64,000 nucleotides of DNA from Undibacterium sp. (GCA_030645915.1 JAUSNO010000020.1:44301-108300); one strand, 5' to 3'; shown: positions 10,584-21,030, counted from the stretch's first letter. The notes: generated from the letters alone by a model not told the origin. Translations and numbers: made by a program.

Positions 10584-12290
10584 ATGAATCTTAGTAACCT
10601 CAAAATCAGTGTGCGCTTGTGGCTAGCTTTTGGCAGCACCATGCTCATCATGTTGCTGATGGTCGCCATCAGCACCACCCGCCTCAATACCATCTCTGAA
10701 AAAAACAAACAAATCCTGGATAAGAATGCGATTGGCGTGGCAAGTGCTTTAGAGATTTCTTCCATCATCCAGGAGAACGGCAGCAGAACAATCGAACTCT
10801 TCATCACTCCCGATCCCCAGGCGCGGGCAAAGCAATATCTCGCGGTAGACACCAACAAGAAAAAAATCGACAGCCTGATGATAAAGCTAGGAAAATTAGC
10901 TGAAACATCAAAAGAAAAGGAAGCCTTAAAAGCACTCACTAATTCAAGCGCAAATTTTAGCGCAACCTTCGCCAAAGTTGCCGATCTGATCGAGCTATTT
11001 GAACGTGAAGAAGCCGTAGCAATGATGGAAAAAACTGTTTTTCCGGCCCTCAACGCTGCATTGACTGACATCGCCACGGTTGTCACCTTGCAAAAAAATG
11101 AGATGGATGAAAACGGCACGACGATCAAAAACGACATCTCTTTTTCACTTAAATTAATGTTGATTGCCGGCGCGTTGGCAACCATCATCAGTGCCGCGTT
11201 TGCAATATGGATCACGCGCTCAATTACCATTCCTCTCAATAATGCAATCGAGGTGGCCAAAAGAGTCGCTGATGGAGATTTGACCGGAAAAATCGAAGTA
11301 ACATCCCGGGATGAAACGGGCGAACTGTTAAGTGCATTGGCAGACATGAACAACAGCCTGGTGATGACCATCGGTCAAGTCCACCTGAGCGCTGAAACGA
11401 TTTCAACGGCATCAGGAGAAATCGCAGCGGGCAATCTTGACTTATCTTCCAGGACAGAATCGCAGGCAAGTTCACTGGAAGAAACCGCATCGTCAATGGA
11501 AGAATTGACTTCTACCGTCAAACAGAATGCAGACAATGCCAGACAAGCCAACTCACTGGTTATTTCTGCCTCGGATGTGGCGATCAAGGGTGGCAATGTT
11601 GTCGGCCAGGTTGTCACAACAATGAGCTCCATTAAAGATAGCTCACGCAAGATCGTCGATATCATCAGCGTCATTGATGGCATCGCCTTCCAGACCAACA
11701 TTCTTGCACTGAATGCCGCAGTCGAAGCAGCGCGTGCTGGCGAACAGGGTCGCGGCTTTGCCGTGGTGGCGAGCGAAGTGCGCAATTTGGCGCAACGCAG
11801 CGCCAGTGCCGCCAAAGAGATTAAATCGTTGATTGACGACTCCGTCGAGAAGGTCGATTTGGGCAGCAAGTTGGTCGATCAGGCGGGCCAGACCATGGAT
11901 GAGATCGTCACATCCGTCAAGCATGTCGCCGACATCATGAGCGAGATTACAGCGGCCAGCCAGGAACAGAGCGCGGGCATCGAGCAAGTCAATCTTGCCA
12001 TTACGCAGATGGATGAAATGACCCAACAAAACGCCGCACTGGTAGAGCAAGCAGCCGCTGCAGCCGAAAGTATGCAGGAACAAGCAGCTGCCTTAGCGCA
12101 GGCCATCGGTGTCTTCAAACTGGATGCGGGCGGCAGAACCCCAACCGCGGTCGTATCCAAAACAGCACGCGCTCCGGAAGCCAGGCCCGCAACCAAAGCT
12201 ATGGCAATCAAAAAATTAGGCAACAACAAAACCGCATCATCCAACACGTCATCTGCGACGACATCTAGTGATGATTGGGAAGAGTTTTAA
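10584..12290 (+). CDS. methyl-accepting chemotaxis protein
   Basis: 4HB sensor, HAMP, signalling hairpin IDGIAFQTNILALNAAVEAARAGEQGRGFAVVASEVR; start moved to ATG 10584. Confidence 0.95.
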   Translation: MNLSNLKISVRLWLAFGSTMLIMLLMVAISTTRLNTISEKNKQILDKNAIGVASALEISSIIQENGSRTIELFITPDPQARAKQYLAVDTNKKKIDSLMIKLGKLAETSKEKEALKALTNSSANFSATFAKVADLIELFEREEAVAMMEKTVFPALNAALTDIATVVTLQKNEMDENGTTIKNDISFSLKLMLIAGALATIISAAFAIWITRSITIPLNNAIEVAKRVADGDLTGKIEVTSRDETGELLSALADMNNSLVMTIGQVHLSAETISTASGEIAAGNLDLSSRTESQASSLEETASSMEELTSTVKQNADNARQANSLVISASDVAIKGGNVVGQVVTTMSSIKDSSRKIVDIISVIDGIAFQTNILALNAAVEAARAGEQGRGFAVVASEVRNLAQRSASAAKEIKSLIDDSVEKVDLGSKLVDQAGQTMDEIVTSVKHVADIMSEITAASQEQSAGIEQVNLAITQMDEMTQQNAALVEQAAAAAESMQEQAAALAQAIGVFKLDAGGRTPTAVVSKTARAPEARPATKAMAIKKLGNNKTASSNTSSATTSSDDWEEF

Positions 12291-12348
12291 TACTATGTAT
12301 GCAGTTCAATGACGGCCATGTCGCAGAGATCAGTACAAATTCTAAAAT

Positions 12349-12432
12349 GAGCACGCCCAACACGCACCATCCATGCGGGTTTCCAGCCACCCTGCCCTGC
12401 AAGCCATATGCAGAGCGCGCTCTGGGCATGGC
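12349..12432. repeat. dispersed intergenic palindromic repeat, copy A
   Basis: gagcacgcccaacacgcaccatccatgcgggtttccagcc...ctgcaagccatatgcagagcgcgctctgggcatgg; shares core with copies B-F. Confidence 0.65.
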
Positions 12433-12528
12433 TGTTTTTAGTTTTCCTCAATAGAAAGCCATTGAAAAGCTTCATTCTCATGCCGTCTAAGATGCCGAGA
12501 TTATCTATCAATCCCCATAAACAATCTC

Positions 12529-13053
12529 ATGAAAATTCTCGACACGGAACGCCTCAACTTAAGCATCATCAGCCTTGACGATGCAGCTTTTTATTTGGAG
12601 TTGATCAATGACCCCAGCTGGATCGCCAACATCAGCGATAAGGGAATCCGCACTTTGGAGGCCGCGAGGGAATCCATCTTAAGCGGCCCAGTCGCTTCGC
12701 AGCGTACCAACGGTTTTAGCTTGTATGTGGTGCGACGCCAGGACGACAATGTGGCGATGGGTTTATGCGGTCTGATCAAGCGCGACGTTTTAAAAAATGT
12801 CGATATCGGCTATGCTTTTTTGCCTGGCTATGCAGGCCAAGGCTATGCACTGGAAGCAGCGAAAGCCGTTGTCCAATATGCAAACGCAGCTCTGGGCTTA
12901 GCCAAACTCGCGGCGATTACGTCGCCAAGCAATCAGCGCTCGAATCATCTTTTACAAAAATTGGGGTTTATTCTGGAAGAAGTGCTGGTGCTGCCGGGGG
13001 AAGAACGCATGACCAATTTGTATGGCCTGACATTCACCCCCAGAGTCATTTGA
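12529..13053 (+). CDS. GNAT family N-acetyltransferase (RimJ/RimL-like)
   Basis: IGYAFLPGYAGQGYALEAAKAVVQYA, SNHLLQKLGF motifs. Confidence 0.9.
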   Translation: MKILDTERLNLSIISLDDAAFYLELINDPSWIANISDKGIRTLEAARESILSGPVASQRTNGFSLYVVRRQDDNVAMGLCGLIKRDVLKNVDIGYAFLPGYAGQGYALEAAKAVVQYANAALGLAKLAAITSPSNQRSNHLLQKLGFILEEVLVLPGEERMTNLYGLTFTPRVI

Positions 13054-13056
13054 GAC

Positions 13057-13524
13057 TTACAGGAACCTGTCGAGTATCTTGCGACTATGCTTATCAATCC
13101 CATGCATATCGCGGATGAGAAAGTGTATACCGTGATTATCTGCAATGAGTAACGAAGCTGCGCCGATACGGCGGATGTCTTCTTCGCCCTTCAGCACAAA
13201 ATCTGTCTCGCCTCTGTCGGTTTTGACATGCCAGGTGCACGGTGTAGCAAAACTGGTCACGCTAACGATACGTGCAATTTCCGGCATAAATTCGCGCCCT
13301 GCCAACTCCTGCGCAATCAAACTGCGGATGGCATCGGGCAGATCGGCCAGCCTGTCTATCCAAGCGACTTCCTGACCGTCCTGCAACACCAGTGAGATGC
13401 CTTCGTCCGGTGATTGGATAGGAAATGCCCGCACCGGACTGACATTTTCATGCACCTGGCCATCCACCGTAGTCAATACCAAATGATCAAACGCATTACG
13501 CGATAGTTGAAAATTGATTTGCAT
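13057..13524 (-). CDS. DUF1854 protein, cyanophycin-metabolism associated
   Basis: 155 aa; 2-bp gap to the ABC transporter gene and next to cphA genes, the arrangement known for this family. Confidence 0.75.
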   Translation of the reverse strand: MQINFQLSRNAFDHLVLTTVDGQVHENVSPVRAFPIQSPDEGISLVLQDGQEVAWIDRLADLPDAIRSLIAQELAGREFMPEIARIVSVTSFATPCTWHVKTDRGETDFVLKGEEDIRRIGAASLLIADNHGIHFLIRDMHGIDKHSRKILDRFL

Positions 13525-13526
13525 AT

Positions 13527-15782
13527 TTATTCGCCCCCTACTTTGGCATTGCGCGCTTGTGCTTCATACAGGCGGAAGTAAGCGCCTTCGCGCGCCATCA
13601 ATTCATCATGGCTGCCCACTTCGACTACCTGCCCTCTATCGAGCACGACCAATCTATCCGCCTTATGCAAGGTGGAAAGGCGATGTGCGATGGCGATCGT
13701 GGTGCGGCCCTTGACCAAATTATCCAGCGCTTTTTGTATCTCTTTTTCAGTCTCTGAATCGACCGACGAGGTCGCCTCATCCATGATCAGGATGCGCGGA
13801 TCGATCAGCAAGGCGCGCGCGATCGAGATGCGCTGACGTTCACCGCCAGACAAACCCTGACCCCGCTCGCCAACCATGGAGTCATAACCCTGCGGCAAGC
13901 GCAAGATGAATTCATGCGCATGCGCAGCCCTTGCAGAAGCGATGATTTCTTCACGCGTGGCATGGGGTTTTCCGTAAGCGATATTGTCGGCAATAGTGCC
14001 GAAGAACAAGAACGGTTCCTGCAGCACCAAGCCGATATTGCTACGGTAATCTGAAATGCCAAAGGACCGGATATCGACACCATCGAGCAAAATGGCACCT
14101 TCGGACACATCGTAAAAACGGCAAATCAAATTGACCAGCGTGCTCTTGCCTGAACCGCTGTGACCGACCAGTCCTATCATTTCGCCCGGCTTGATATTGA
14201 GATTAATGCCGCGGTTGACGGCGCGGTTGCCGTAACGGAAACCAACTTCGCGCAAGTCAATCTGACCTTTGATTTCTTTCGGCTTCACCGGATGAGAGGG
14301 TTCAGGAACACTCGACACATGGTCAAGAATATCAAAAATACGCTTGGCCGCCGACGCCGATTTCTGTGTTACTGAAACAATGCGGCTCATGGAATCGATG
14401 CGGCCATAAAAATTACCAATGAAAGCGACTGCCGCCACCAGCGAACCCACGGTAATTTCATCGTGCGATACTTGCCAGATGCCGAACGCCCACACCACCA
14501 GAATACCCAAATCCGTCAAAAACGATACCGTTGGCGAGAACAATGACCATACTTTATTGAGCTTATCGTTGACGGCCAGATTGTGTTTATTCGCTTCGCG
14601 GAAGCGGGTCGCTTCGCGTTTCTCCTGAGCAAAGGCCTTGACGACGCGGATGCCGGGAATGGTGTCAGCCAAGACATTGGTGACTTCGCCCCAGACCCTA
14701 TCGATTTTCTCAAAGCCGGTGCGCAACTTGTCACGCACCAGATGAATCATCCAGGCAATAATGGGTAATGGCAGCAAGGTGACCAGGGCGAGCTTGGTAT
14801 TAATTTGCATCAAGGCGACGACCGTCATCAGGAACATTAATACGTCGGTCGCAAAATCAAGCAGATGCAAGGACAGATAGACACAAATACGGTCACTCTC
14901 GCTACCAACGCGCGACATCAGATCGCCGGTACGTTTGCCGCCAAAATATTCCAGCGATAGCTTTAATAAATGCTCATAGGTAGTGGTGCGTAAATCAGCA
15001 CCGATGCGCTCGGATACCAGCGCGAGGATGTAGGTTTTACCCCAGCTAAGCAACCACGCCACGATTGCCGACCCTAACAAGCCGCCGATATACAAGGTCA
15101 CTAACTGCGGATCGACATGTTGACCATTTTGGTAGGGAATCAGCACCTCATCCGTGAGCGGCTTGGTCAGGTATCGCGGAATCATGTGCGCTGCAGTACC
15201 GAGCAACATCAAGGTAAAACCTGCCGCCAATTGCCAGCGATACGGCTGCGCAAAACGCCACAGTCTGAACAAGGTCCAGGTTGACGGCGGTGTATAAATC
15301 ACTTTGGTGCAGACCGGGCATTCGTCCTGATCAGGTTCCAGAATTGCCTTGCAACTTGGGCAAATATTTTGTTCGGTATGTTCGACGGGCAAACCGGTGA
15401 GATGACTTTCGAGTTGTTCCTTGAACTGATCGAGCAATCGTATGGCAAGAAGATTTTGTCCCAGAGTGAAGCGCCAGCTCGCTAAACGCCCTTGCTCATT
15501 CAACAATTCCAAATGGCCAACGCCAGCGTGATCATGGTGGCGCAACTGCAAACCTATTGCATAAGCCCAATCGCGCCACACAGTTTCACCCGGGGCCTTT
15601 GCCAGCAAGCGTCTGTCGGTAACGACAATGACACCTTTGACAAAATGCAGGCGCGCATCAAGGTCAACCTCTACCGCGCTTAAAACGTTTTCTCCGCTGG
15701 CGAGCTGCATGCCCACGTCGGAACGCCAAATCTCAGGGAGCGTCACCAGTGATTGATTGGCAATTAATTGTTTAGTTATCAT
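13527..15782 (-). CDS. ABC transporter (fused permease/ATPase) with N-terminal domain and Cys4 zinc-ribbon, cyanophycin-associated
   Basis: 751 aa; GHSGSGKST Walker A, LSGGERQR signature, MDEATSS; N-terminal NICPSCKAILEPDQDECPVCTK ribbon. Confidence 0.9.
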   Translation of the reverse strand: MITKQLIANQSLVTLPEIWRSDVGMQLASGENVLSAVEVDLDARLHFVKGVIVVTDRRLLAKAPGETVWRDWAYAIGLQLRHHDHAGVGHLELLNEQGRLASWRFTLGQNLLAIRLLDQFKEQLESHLTGLPVEHTEQNICPSCKAILEPDQDECPVCTKVIYTPPSTWTLFRLWRFAQPYRWQLAAGFTLMLLGTAAHMIPRYLTKPLTDEVLIPYQNGQHVDPQLVTLYIGGLLGSAIVAWLLSWGKTYILALVSERIGADLRTTTYEHLLKLSLEYFGGKRTGDLMSRVGSESDRICVYLSLHLLDFATDVLMFLMTVVALMQINTKLALVTLLPLPIIAWMIHLVRDKLRTGFEKIDRVWGEVTNVLADTIPGIRVVKAFAQEKREATRFREANKHNLAVNDKLNKVWSLFSPTVSFLTDLGILVVWAFGIWQVSHDEITVGSLVAAVAFIGNFYGRIDSMSRIVSVTQKSASAAKRIFDILDHVSSVPEPSHPVKPKEIKGQIDLREVGFRYGNRAVNRGINLNIKPGEMIGLVGHSGSGKSTLVNLICRFYDVSEGAILLDGVDIRSFGISDYRSNIGLVLQEPFLFFGTIADNIAYGKPHATREEIIASARAAHAHEFILRLPQGYDSMVGERGQGLSGGERQRISIARALLIDPRILIMDEATSSVDSETEKEIQKALDNLVKGRTTIAIAHRLSTLHKADRLVVLDRGQVVEVGSHDELMAREGAYFRLYEAQARNAKVGGE

Positions 15783-16116
15783 CGTAAAACAAACTCCAGC
15801 TCAAGCGCTCGCCAATGAGAGGCGGGCACTTTAAAATAAAATGAATAAGAGACTTACAACGATATTTGAACCGTTCAACGTAAAACAGGTGCTAAACCAG
15901 CATACGATGTGCCACACCTTGTCACGGGAACAGTAATTTACGGTATTCTATCGGAAGAAAAAAATCAGACAAAAAAACTGACCCACATAATAAGCTGCTC
16001 TTACCAGCAGATAGAAGTATATCAGCAAGGATTGTCAGTAAATTCCTCAAGATACGACGCTTATAAAAGAATTAAGGATAGTCCAACCAACTATCCGGCC
16101 ATGAAAAATTAAATAC

Positions 16117-18297
16117 ATGACAACGAAGAAGAAAAACATAGAATTTCTCCGTGTAACTCATCTACGCGGACCGAACATCTGGACATATCGCCCTGTAATT
16201 GAAGTGTGCCTCGATATCGGCGAATTAGAAAATTGTCCATCCAATACTTTGCCTGGCCTGTATGAACGCTTGATCGCCGCATTACCTGGCTTGATCGAAC
16301 ATCGCTGCGGGGTCGGCGAACGTGGCGGTTTTCTTGAAAGACTACGTGAAGGCACCTGGGCCGGACATATTCTGGAACACGTTGTTCTTGAATTGCAGAA
16401 CATGGCCGGCATGCGTACCGGTTTTGGCCAAACCCGCTCCACGGGCGAAGCTGGCGTGTACAAAATGGCATTTCGCACCAGACAAGAACAAGTTGGCCGC
16501 GCTGCACTCAACGCCGCCCGCGACTTGCTGATGGCGCTGATTGAAGATCAAGCCTATGACCTCGATGGCAAATTGGCTGAATTACGCGAACTGGTCGATG
16601 ATCTTTGTCTCGGACCCAGCACAGCGCATATCGTTGAAGCAGCGACTGAGCGCCAGATTCCTTCCATACGCTTGACCGATGGCAATCTGGTTCAGCTTGG
16701 TCACGCATCAGCACAAAGACGCATCTGGACCGCAGAGACTGACAGCACCAGCGCAATAGCGGAAAGCATCGCCAGCGACAAAGACCTCACCAAAACTCTA
16801 CTGCAATCGTGCGGCGTACCTGTGCCTGAAGGCAGCCTGGTCAAGAGCGCGGAAGAAGCCTGGGAAGAAGCACAGGACATCGGTGTGCCGGTGGTCATCA
16901 AGCCTTATGACGGCAATCACGGCCGCGGTGTATCACTCAATTTGATGACCGAAGCAGATGTGGTTGCCGCCTACCATCTGGCCGCACGCAAAGGTGATAG
17001 TAAAAGCGTCATCGTTGAACGCTATATCACTGGCAATGAACATCGCCTGCTGGTAGTCGGCAATAAAGTAGTCGCGGCGGCAAAAGGCGAAGCATTATGG
17101 ATTGTTGGCAATGGCAAATCCAATATCATCGAATTGGTCGATAATCAAATCAATACCGATCCGCGTCGAGGCACGGGTGAAGATTCGCCCCTGAACGTGA
17201 TTGCTCCGCAGCACGGCGCAGAACATATTCTGGAGCTGGAACGCCAGGGCTTAACTGCTTATTCGATTCCGCTCGATGGTCAAAAAGTGTTGATACAACC
17301 GAATGGCAATGTCGCCTTTGATGTCACCGATGAAGTCCATCCAGAAGTAGCCAGAGCCGCAGCGCTGGCAGCCCGTATCGTTGGTCTGGATATTGCCGGA
17401 ATCGATCTGGTGGCAGACGATATTTCACGTCCGCTGGAAGAGCAACGTGGCGCCATTATCGAAGTCAATGCCAGCCCAGGCCTATTGGCGCACTTAAAAC
17501 CGGCAGAAGGTACACCGCGTCCAGTCGGTACCGCCATCATCGCCAACCTGTTTGCACCTGACGAAAGTGGCCGCGTCCCCATCGTTGGCGTTGCAGGTAC
17601 ACGCGGTACCAGTCTGATCGCACGCCTGATCGCATGCATACTCAGCGTCAGCGGCAAGCATACCGGCGTCGCTTGCGCACAAGGGTTATTTCTGGATCAG
17701 AGACACGTTGTCAAAACCGATTGCTCAAACTGGGATGCAGGCCAGCGTCTATTACTTAACCGCTCGGTGCAAGCCGCTGTTTTTGAAACCAACGCACGCA
17801 TGATACTCAAGGACGGTCTGGCCTATGACAAATGCACCGTTGGCGTAGTGACCGATATGGACGGGCATGCCGATCTGGCTGAGTTTTATATTACTGAAGC
17901 AGATCAGATGTTCAAGGTGATGCGAACACAAATCGATGTCGTGTTGCCACACGGTGCGGCGGTACTCAATGCAGGCAATCCGCAAGTGGTTGAACTGGCC
18001 GAACTATGCGACGGCAAGGTCATTTTTTACGGTCTGGATGCAAATGCTGAAGCAATCGCCAATCATCGTAGCAAGGGCGAACGTGTCGTGTTCTTGCGCG
18101 ACAACAGCATTGTCCTCGCTAGCGGCAAAGATGAAACAGCTTTACTCCCCTTGTCCTCGCTTAAACCGATCAAAGCAGATCAGCCAGAAACGGTGATGGC
18201 GGCAGTGGCCGCTGCGTGGGCACTGGACATCTCACCCGATTTGATAGGTGCAGGGCTCAGATCATTTGATTCCACACCAAAGAAAACAAGTTACTAA
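16117..18297 (+). CDS. cyanophycin synthetase-like protein, truncated/degenerate Mur-ligase domain (CphA'-type)
   Basis: 726 aa; RVTHLRGPNIWTYRPVIE N-domain, ATP-grasp motifs (VVIKPYDGNHGRGV, IIEVNASPGLLAHL); P-loop replaced by GTRGTSLIARL; C-terminal ligase domain absent. Confidence 0.9.
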   Translation: MTTKKKNIEFLRVTHLRGPNIWTYRPVIEVCLDIGELENCPSNTLPGLYERLIAALPGLIEHRCGVGERGGFLERLREGTWAGHILEHVVLELQNMAGMRTGFGQTRSTGEAGVYKMAFRTRQEQVGRAALNAARDLLMALIEDQAYDLDGKLAELRELVDDLCLGPSTAHIVEAATERQIPSIRLTDGNLVQLGHASAQRRIWTAETDSTSAIAESIASDKDLTKTLLQSCGVPVPEGSLVKSAEEAWEEAQDIGVPVVIKPYDGNHGRGVSLNLMTEADVVAAYHLAARKGDSKSVIVERYITGNEHRLLVVGNKVVAAAKGEALWIVGNGKSNIIELVDNQINTDPRRGTGEDSPLNVIAPQHGAEHILELERQGLTAYSIPLDGQKVLIQPNGNVAFDVTDEVHPEVARAAALAARIVGLDIAGIDLVADDISRPLEEQRGAIIEVNASPGLLAHLKPAEGTPRPVGTAIIANLFAPDESGRVPIVGVAGTRGTSLIARLIACILSVSGKHTGVACAQGLFLDQRHVVKTDCSNWDAGQRLLLNRSVQAAVFETNARMILKDGLAYDKCTVGVVTDMDGHADLAEFYITEADQMFKVMRTQIDVVLPHGAAVLNAGNPQVVELAELCDGKVIFYGLDANAEAIANHRSKGERVVFLRDNSIVLASGKDETALLPLSSLKPIKADQPETVMAAVAAAWALDISPDLIGAGLRSFDSTPKKTSY

Positions 18298-18422
18298 CCG
18301 ACTTAAATAGACGCAAATCAGTGCGTGCCATATCGATGATATCGCGCACGACAAATAACTCAGGCAGCGTCGATTGACGAACAATTTTTTGGCGTAACCG
18401 CCAGCAGATAGGATAAAGGTTT

Positions 18423-21002
18423 ATGGAAGTATCACGTATACGGGCACTGCGCGGCCCCAACCTCTGGAGTCACCATACCGCTGTTGAAGCGCTTGTTACC
18501 TGCACTCCTGCAGAATGTTCTATTGCCGACCTGCCTGATTTTGAAGTCCGGCTGCGCGCGCGTTTTCCAGAAATTGGCCCCCTGCAATCGACCGGCCACA
18601 ATGAAGCCATCGCGATGGCGCACGTGTTTGAACTGGCCACACTTGGCCTGCAAGCGCAAGCGGGTTGCCCTGTTACCTTCAGCCGTGCCACACAGACTTT
18701 AGAGCCTGGTGTCTTTCAAGTCGTCGCAGAATATTCTGAAGAAGCCGTGGGTCGGCTCGCTGTTGAATTGGCAGAAGCCTTATGCGCTGCCGCCTTAAAC
18801 GATACGCCCTTCGATCTGCCAGGCGCCCTCACCCAGCTGCGCGATCTGGATGAAGACGTCCGGCTTGGCCCATCGACAGGCTCTATCGTTGATGCGGCCA
18901 TCGCCCGTAATATTCCGTTCCGCCGCCTCACCAATGGCAGCCTCGTTCTATTTGGCTGGGGTAGTCGCCAGCGCAAAATACAAGCGGCCGAAATGGATGG
19001 CACCAGCGCCATCGCAGAGGCCATCGCGCAGGATAAAGAACTCACCAAAAAACTGCTCGATGCCGCTGGCGTTCCCGTGCCTTTGGGTCGTACCGCCATC
19101 GACATGGATGATGCATGGGCAATCGCCTGCGAAATCGGCTTGCCGGTGGTGGTCAAGCCAAAAGATGGCAACCAAGGTAAAGGTGTCACGGTCAACGTCA
19201 CGACACGCGAACAACTCAATGCAGGCTATGTAGCCGCAGCTGAATTCAGGGATGACATTCTGGTAGAGCGCTACCTGCCCGGCAATGATTTCCGTTTACT
19301 GGTGGTTGGCAATAAGCTGGTTGCAGCCGCGCGACGCGATCCTCCGCAAGTGGTTGGCGATGGCCAACATTCTGTGCGCGAACTGGTTGATCAGGTGAAT
19401 AAAGATCCACGCCGCGGCACTGGCCACGCTACCTCGCTGACCAAAATCCGTTTTGACGATATCGCTTTGGCCAGTTTAGCCAAGCAGGGCTATCAGGCTG
19501 ATTCAGTGCCGCCAAAGGGCAAGCGCGTCATCCTGCGCAATAACGCCAACCTCTCTACAGGCGGATCTGCCACCGACGTCACTGACGACGTGCATCCGGA
19601 AGTCGCCGCCAGCGCGGTCGCGGCTGCGCAAATGATAGGCCTGGATATTTGCGGCGTCGATCTGGTTTGCGACAGCGTATTGAAGCCAATCGAAGAACTC
19701 AACGGCGGTATCGTTGAGGTCAACGCGGCACCAGGTTTGCGCATGCATTTATCCCCGTCGTTTGGCAAAGGCAGGCCAGTTGGCGAAGCCATCGTTTCAG
19801 CCATGTTTGCCGATGGCGATGATGGTCGCATTCCTATTGTTGCGGTCACTGGCACCAACGGAAAAACGACTACGGTCCGGTTGATCGCGCACCTGCTGAC
19901 AGCCAGCGGCCTGCGCACCGGCATGACCAATACGGATGGTGTGTATATCGAAGGTCGCCGTATTGATAGCGGCGACTGCAGCGGCCCACGCAGCGCCCGT
20001 AATGTTTTGCTTCACCCAGATGTCGATGCTGCGGTATTCGAAACAGCGCGCGGTGGCGTATTGCGCGAAGGCCTGGCTTTCGACCGCTGCCAGGTGGCGG
20101 TTATTACCAATATCGGCACTGGTGATCATCTCGGCTTAAATTACATTACGACAGTAGAAGATCTCGCCGTGCTCAAGCGCGTCATCGTGCAAAACGTCGC
20201 CGATAACGGCGTCGCTGTCTTGAATGCAGCCGACCCTATCATCGCGGGCATGGCCAATAATTGCACAGGCACGGTGACCTTTTTCGCAGCTGACAGCCAA
20301 CTCCCTAATATGGCAACACATCGCGCCCAAGGGCGCCGCGTGGTGTACGTGGATGGCGACTCGCTGGTTGCTGCCGAAGGCAAAGCCATCAACAAAATCG
20401 CACTGTCTGAAATACCGATCACGCGCAACGGCGCAATTGGCTTTCAGGTCGAAAATGTCATGGCATCCGTTGCTGCGGCTTGGGGCGTAGGAATAAGCTG
20501 GGACGCGATACGCCTGGGCCTCAAAACCTTTGCGAATGAAAGCGACAATGCGCCAGGTCGTTTCAACGTCTTCAATTATCGCGGTGCCACGCTCATCGCA
20601 GATTACGGCCACAATCCGGATGCGATTTCTGCCTTGGTGCAAGCGGTTGAAAGCATGCCTGCCAAACGCCGCTCGGTGGTCATCAGCGGCGCAGGCGACA
20701 GACGCGATCAGGATATCCGCCAGCAAACCGAGATCCTCGGCAATGCCTTTGATGAAGTTGTTCTGTACCAGGATCAATGTCAACGCGGCCGTGCCGATGG
20801 TGAAGTCGTTGCGTTGTTAAGAGCTGGCCTGACGAATGCGACACGCACTACTTCCATCAAGGAAATCAATGGCGAATTCATCGCTATCGATACAGCCCTG
20901 GCGAGTTTATCGGAGGGCGATTTATGCCTGATACTGATCGATCAGGTAGAAGAAGCATTGGCACATATCGCCAAACGCATCGCGGAATCTACGTCAGACT
21001 AA
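18423..21002 (+). CDS. cphA: cyanophycin synthetase
   Basis: 859 aa; RALRGPNLWSH, VVVKPKDGNQGKGV, VTGTNGKTTTVRL, YGHNPDAI. Confidence 0.95.
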   Translation: MEVSRIRALRGPNLWSHHTAVEALVTCTPAECSIADLPDFEVRLRARFPEIGPLQSTGHNEAIAMAHVFELATLGLQAQAGCPVTFSRATQTLEPGVFQVVAEYSEEAVGRLAVELAEALCAAALNDTPFDLPGALTQLRDLDEDVRLGPSTGSIVDAAIARNIPFRRLTNGSLVLFGWGSRQRKIQAAEMDGTSAIAEAIAQDKELTKKLLDAAGVPVPLGRTAIDMDDAWAIACEIGLPVVVKPKDGNQGKGVTVNVTTREQLNAGYVAAAEFRDDILVERYLPGNDFRLLVVGNKLVAAARRDPPQVVGDGQHSVRELVDQVNKDPRRGTGHATSLTKIRFDDIALASLAKQGYQADSVPPKGKRVILRNNANLSTGGSATDVTDDVHPEVAASAVAAAQMIGLDICGVDLVCDSVLKPIEELNGGIVEVNAAPGLRMHLSPSFGKGRPVGEAIVSAMFADGDDGRIPIVAVTGTNGKTTTVRLIAHLLTASGLRTGMTNTDGVYIEGRRIDSGDCSGPRSARNVLLHPDVDAAVFETARGGVLREGLAFDRCQVAVITNIGTGDHLGLNYITTVEDLAVLKRVIVQNVADNGVAVLNAADPIIAGMANNCTGTVTFFAADSQLPNMATHRAQGRRVVYVDGDSLVAAEGKAINKIALSEIPITRNGAIGFQVENVMASVAAAWGVGISWDAIRLGLKTFANESDNAPGRFNVFNYRGATLIADYGHNPDAISALVQAVESMPAKRRSVVISGAGDRRDQDIRQQTEILGNAFDEVVLYQDQCQRGRADGEVVALLRAGLTNATRTTSIKEINGEFIAIDTALASLSEGDLCLILIDQVEEALAHIAKRIAESTSD

Positions 21003-21030
21003 TCTCGACTAGTTGAAATTCAGAATCAAC

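Noticed and set aside
18298-18422. Possible frameshift explaining the short first cyanophycin synthetase
   Set aside because: The ~125 bp after its stop does not resemble the missing C-terminal domain in any frame by eye, and motif decay begins well upstream, so true divergence is more likely than a sequencing error
20136-20783. 215-aa - strand ORF opposite cphA
   Set aside because: Antisense to cphA with no motif support
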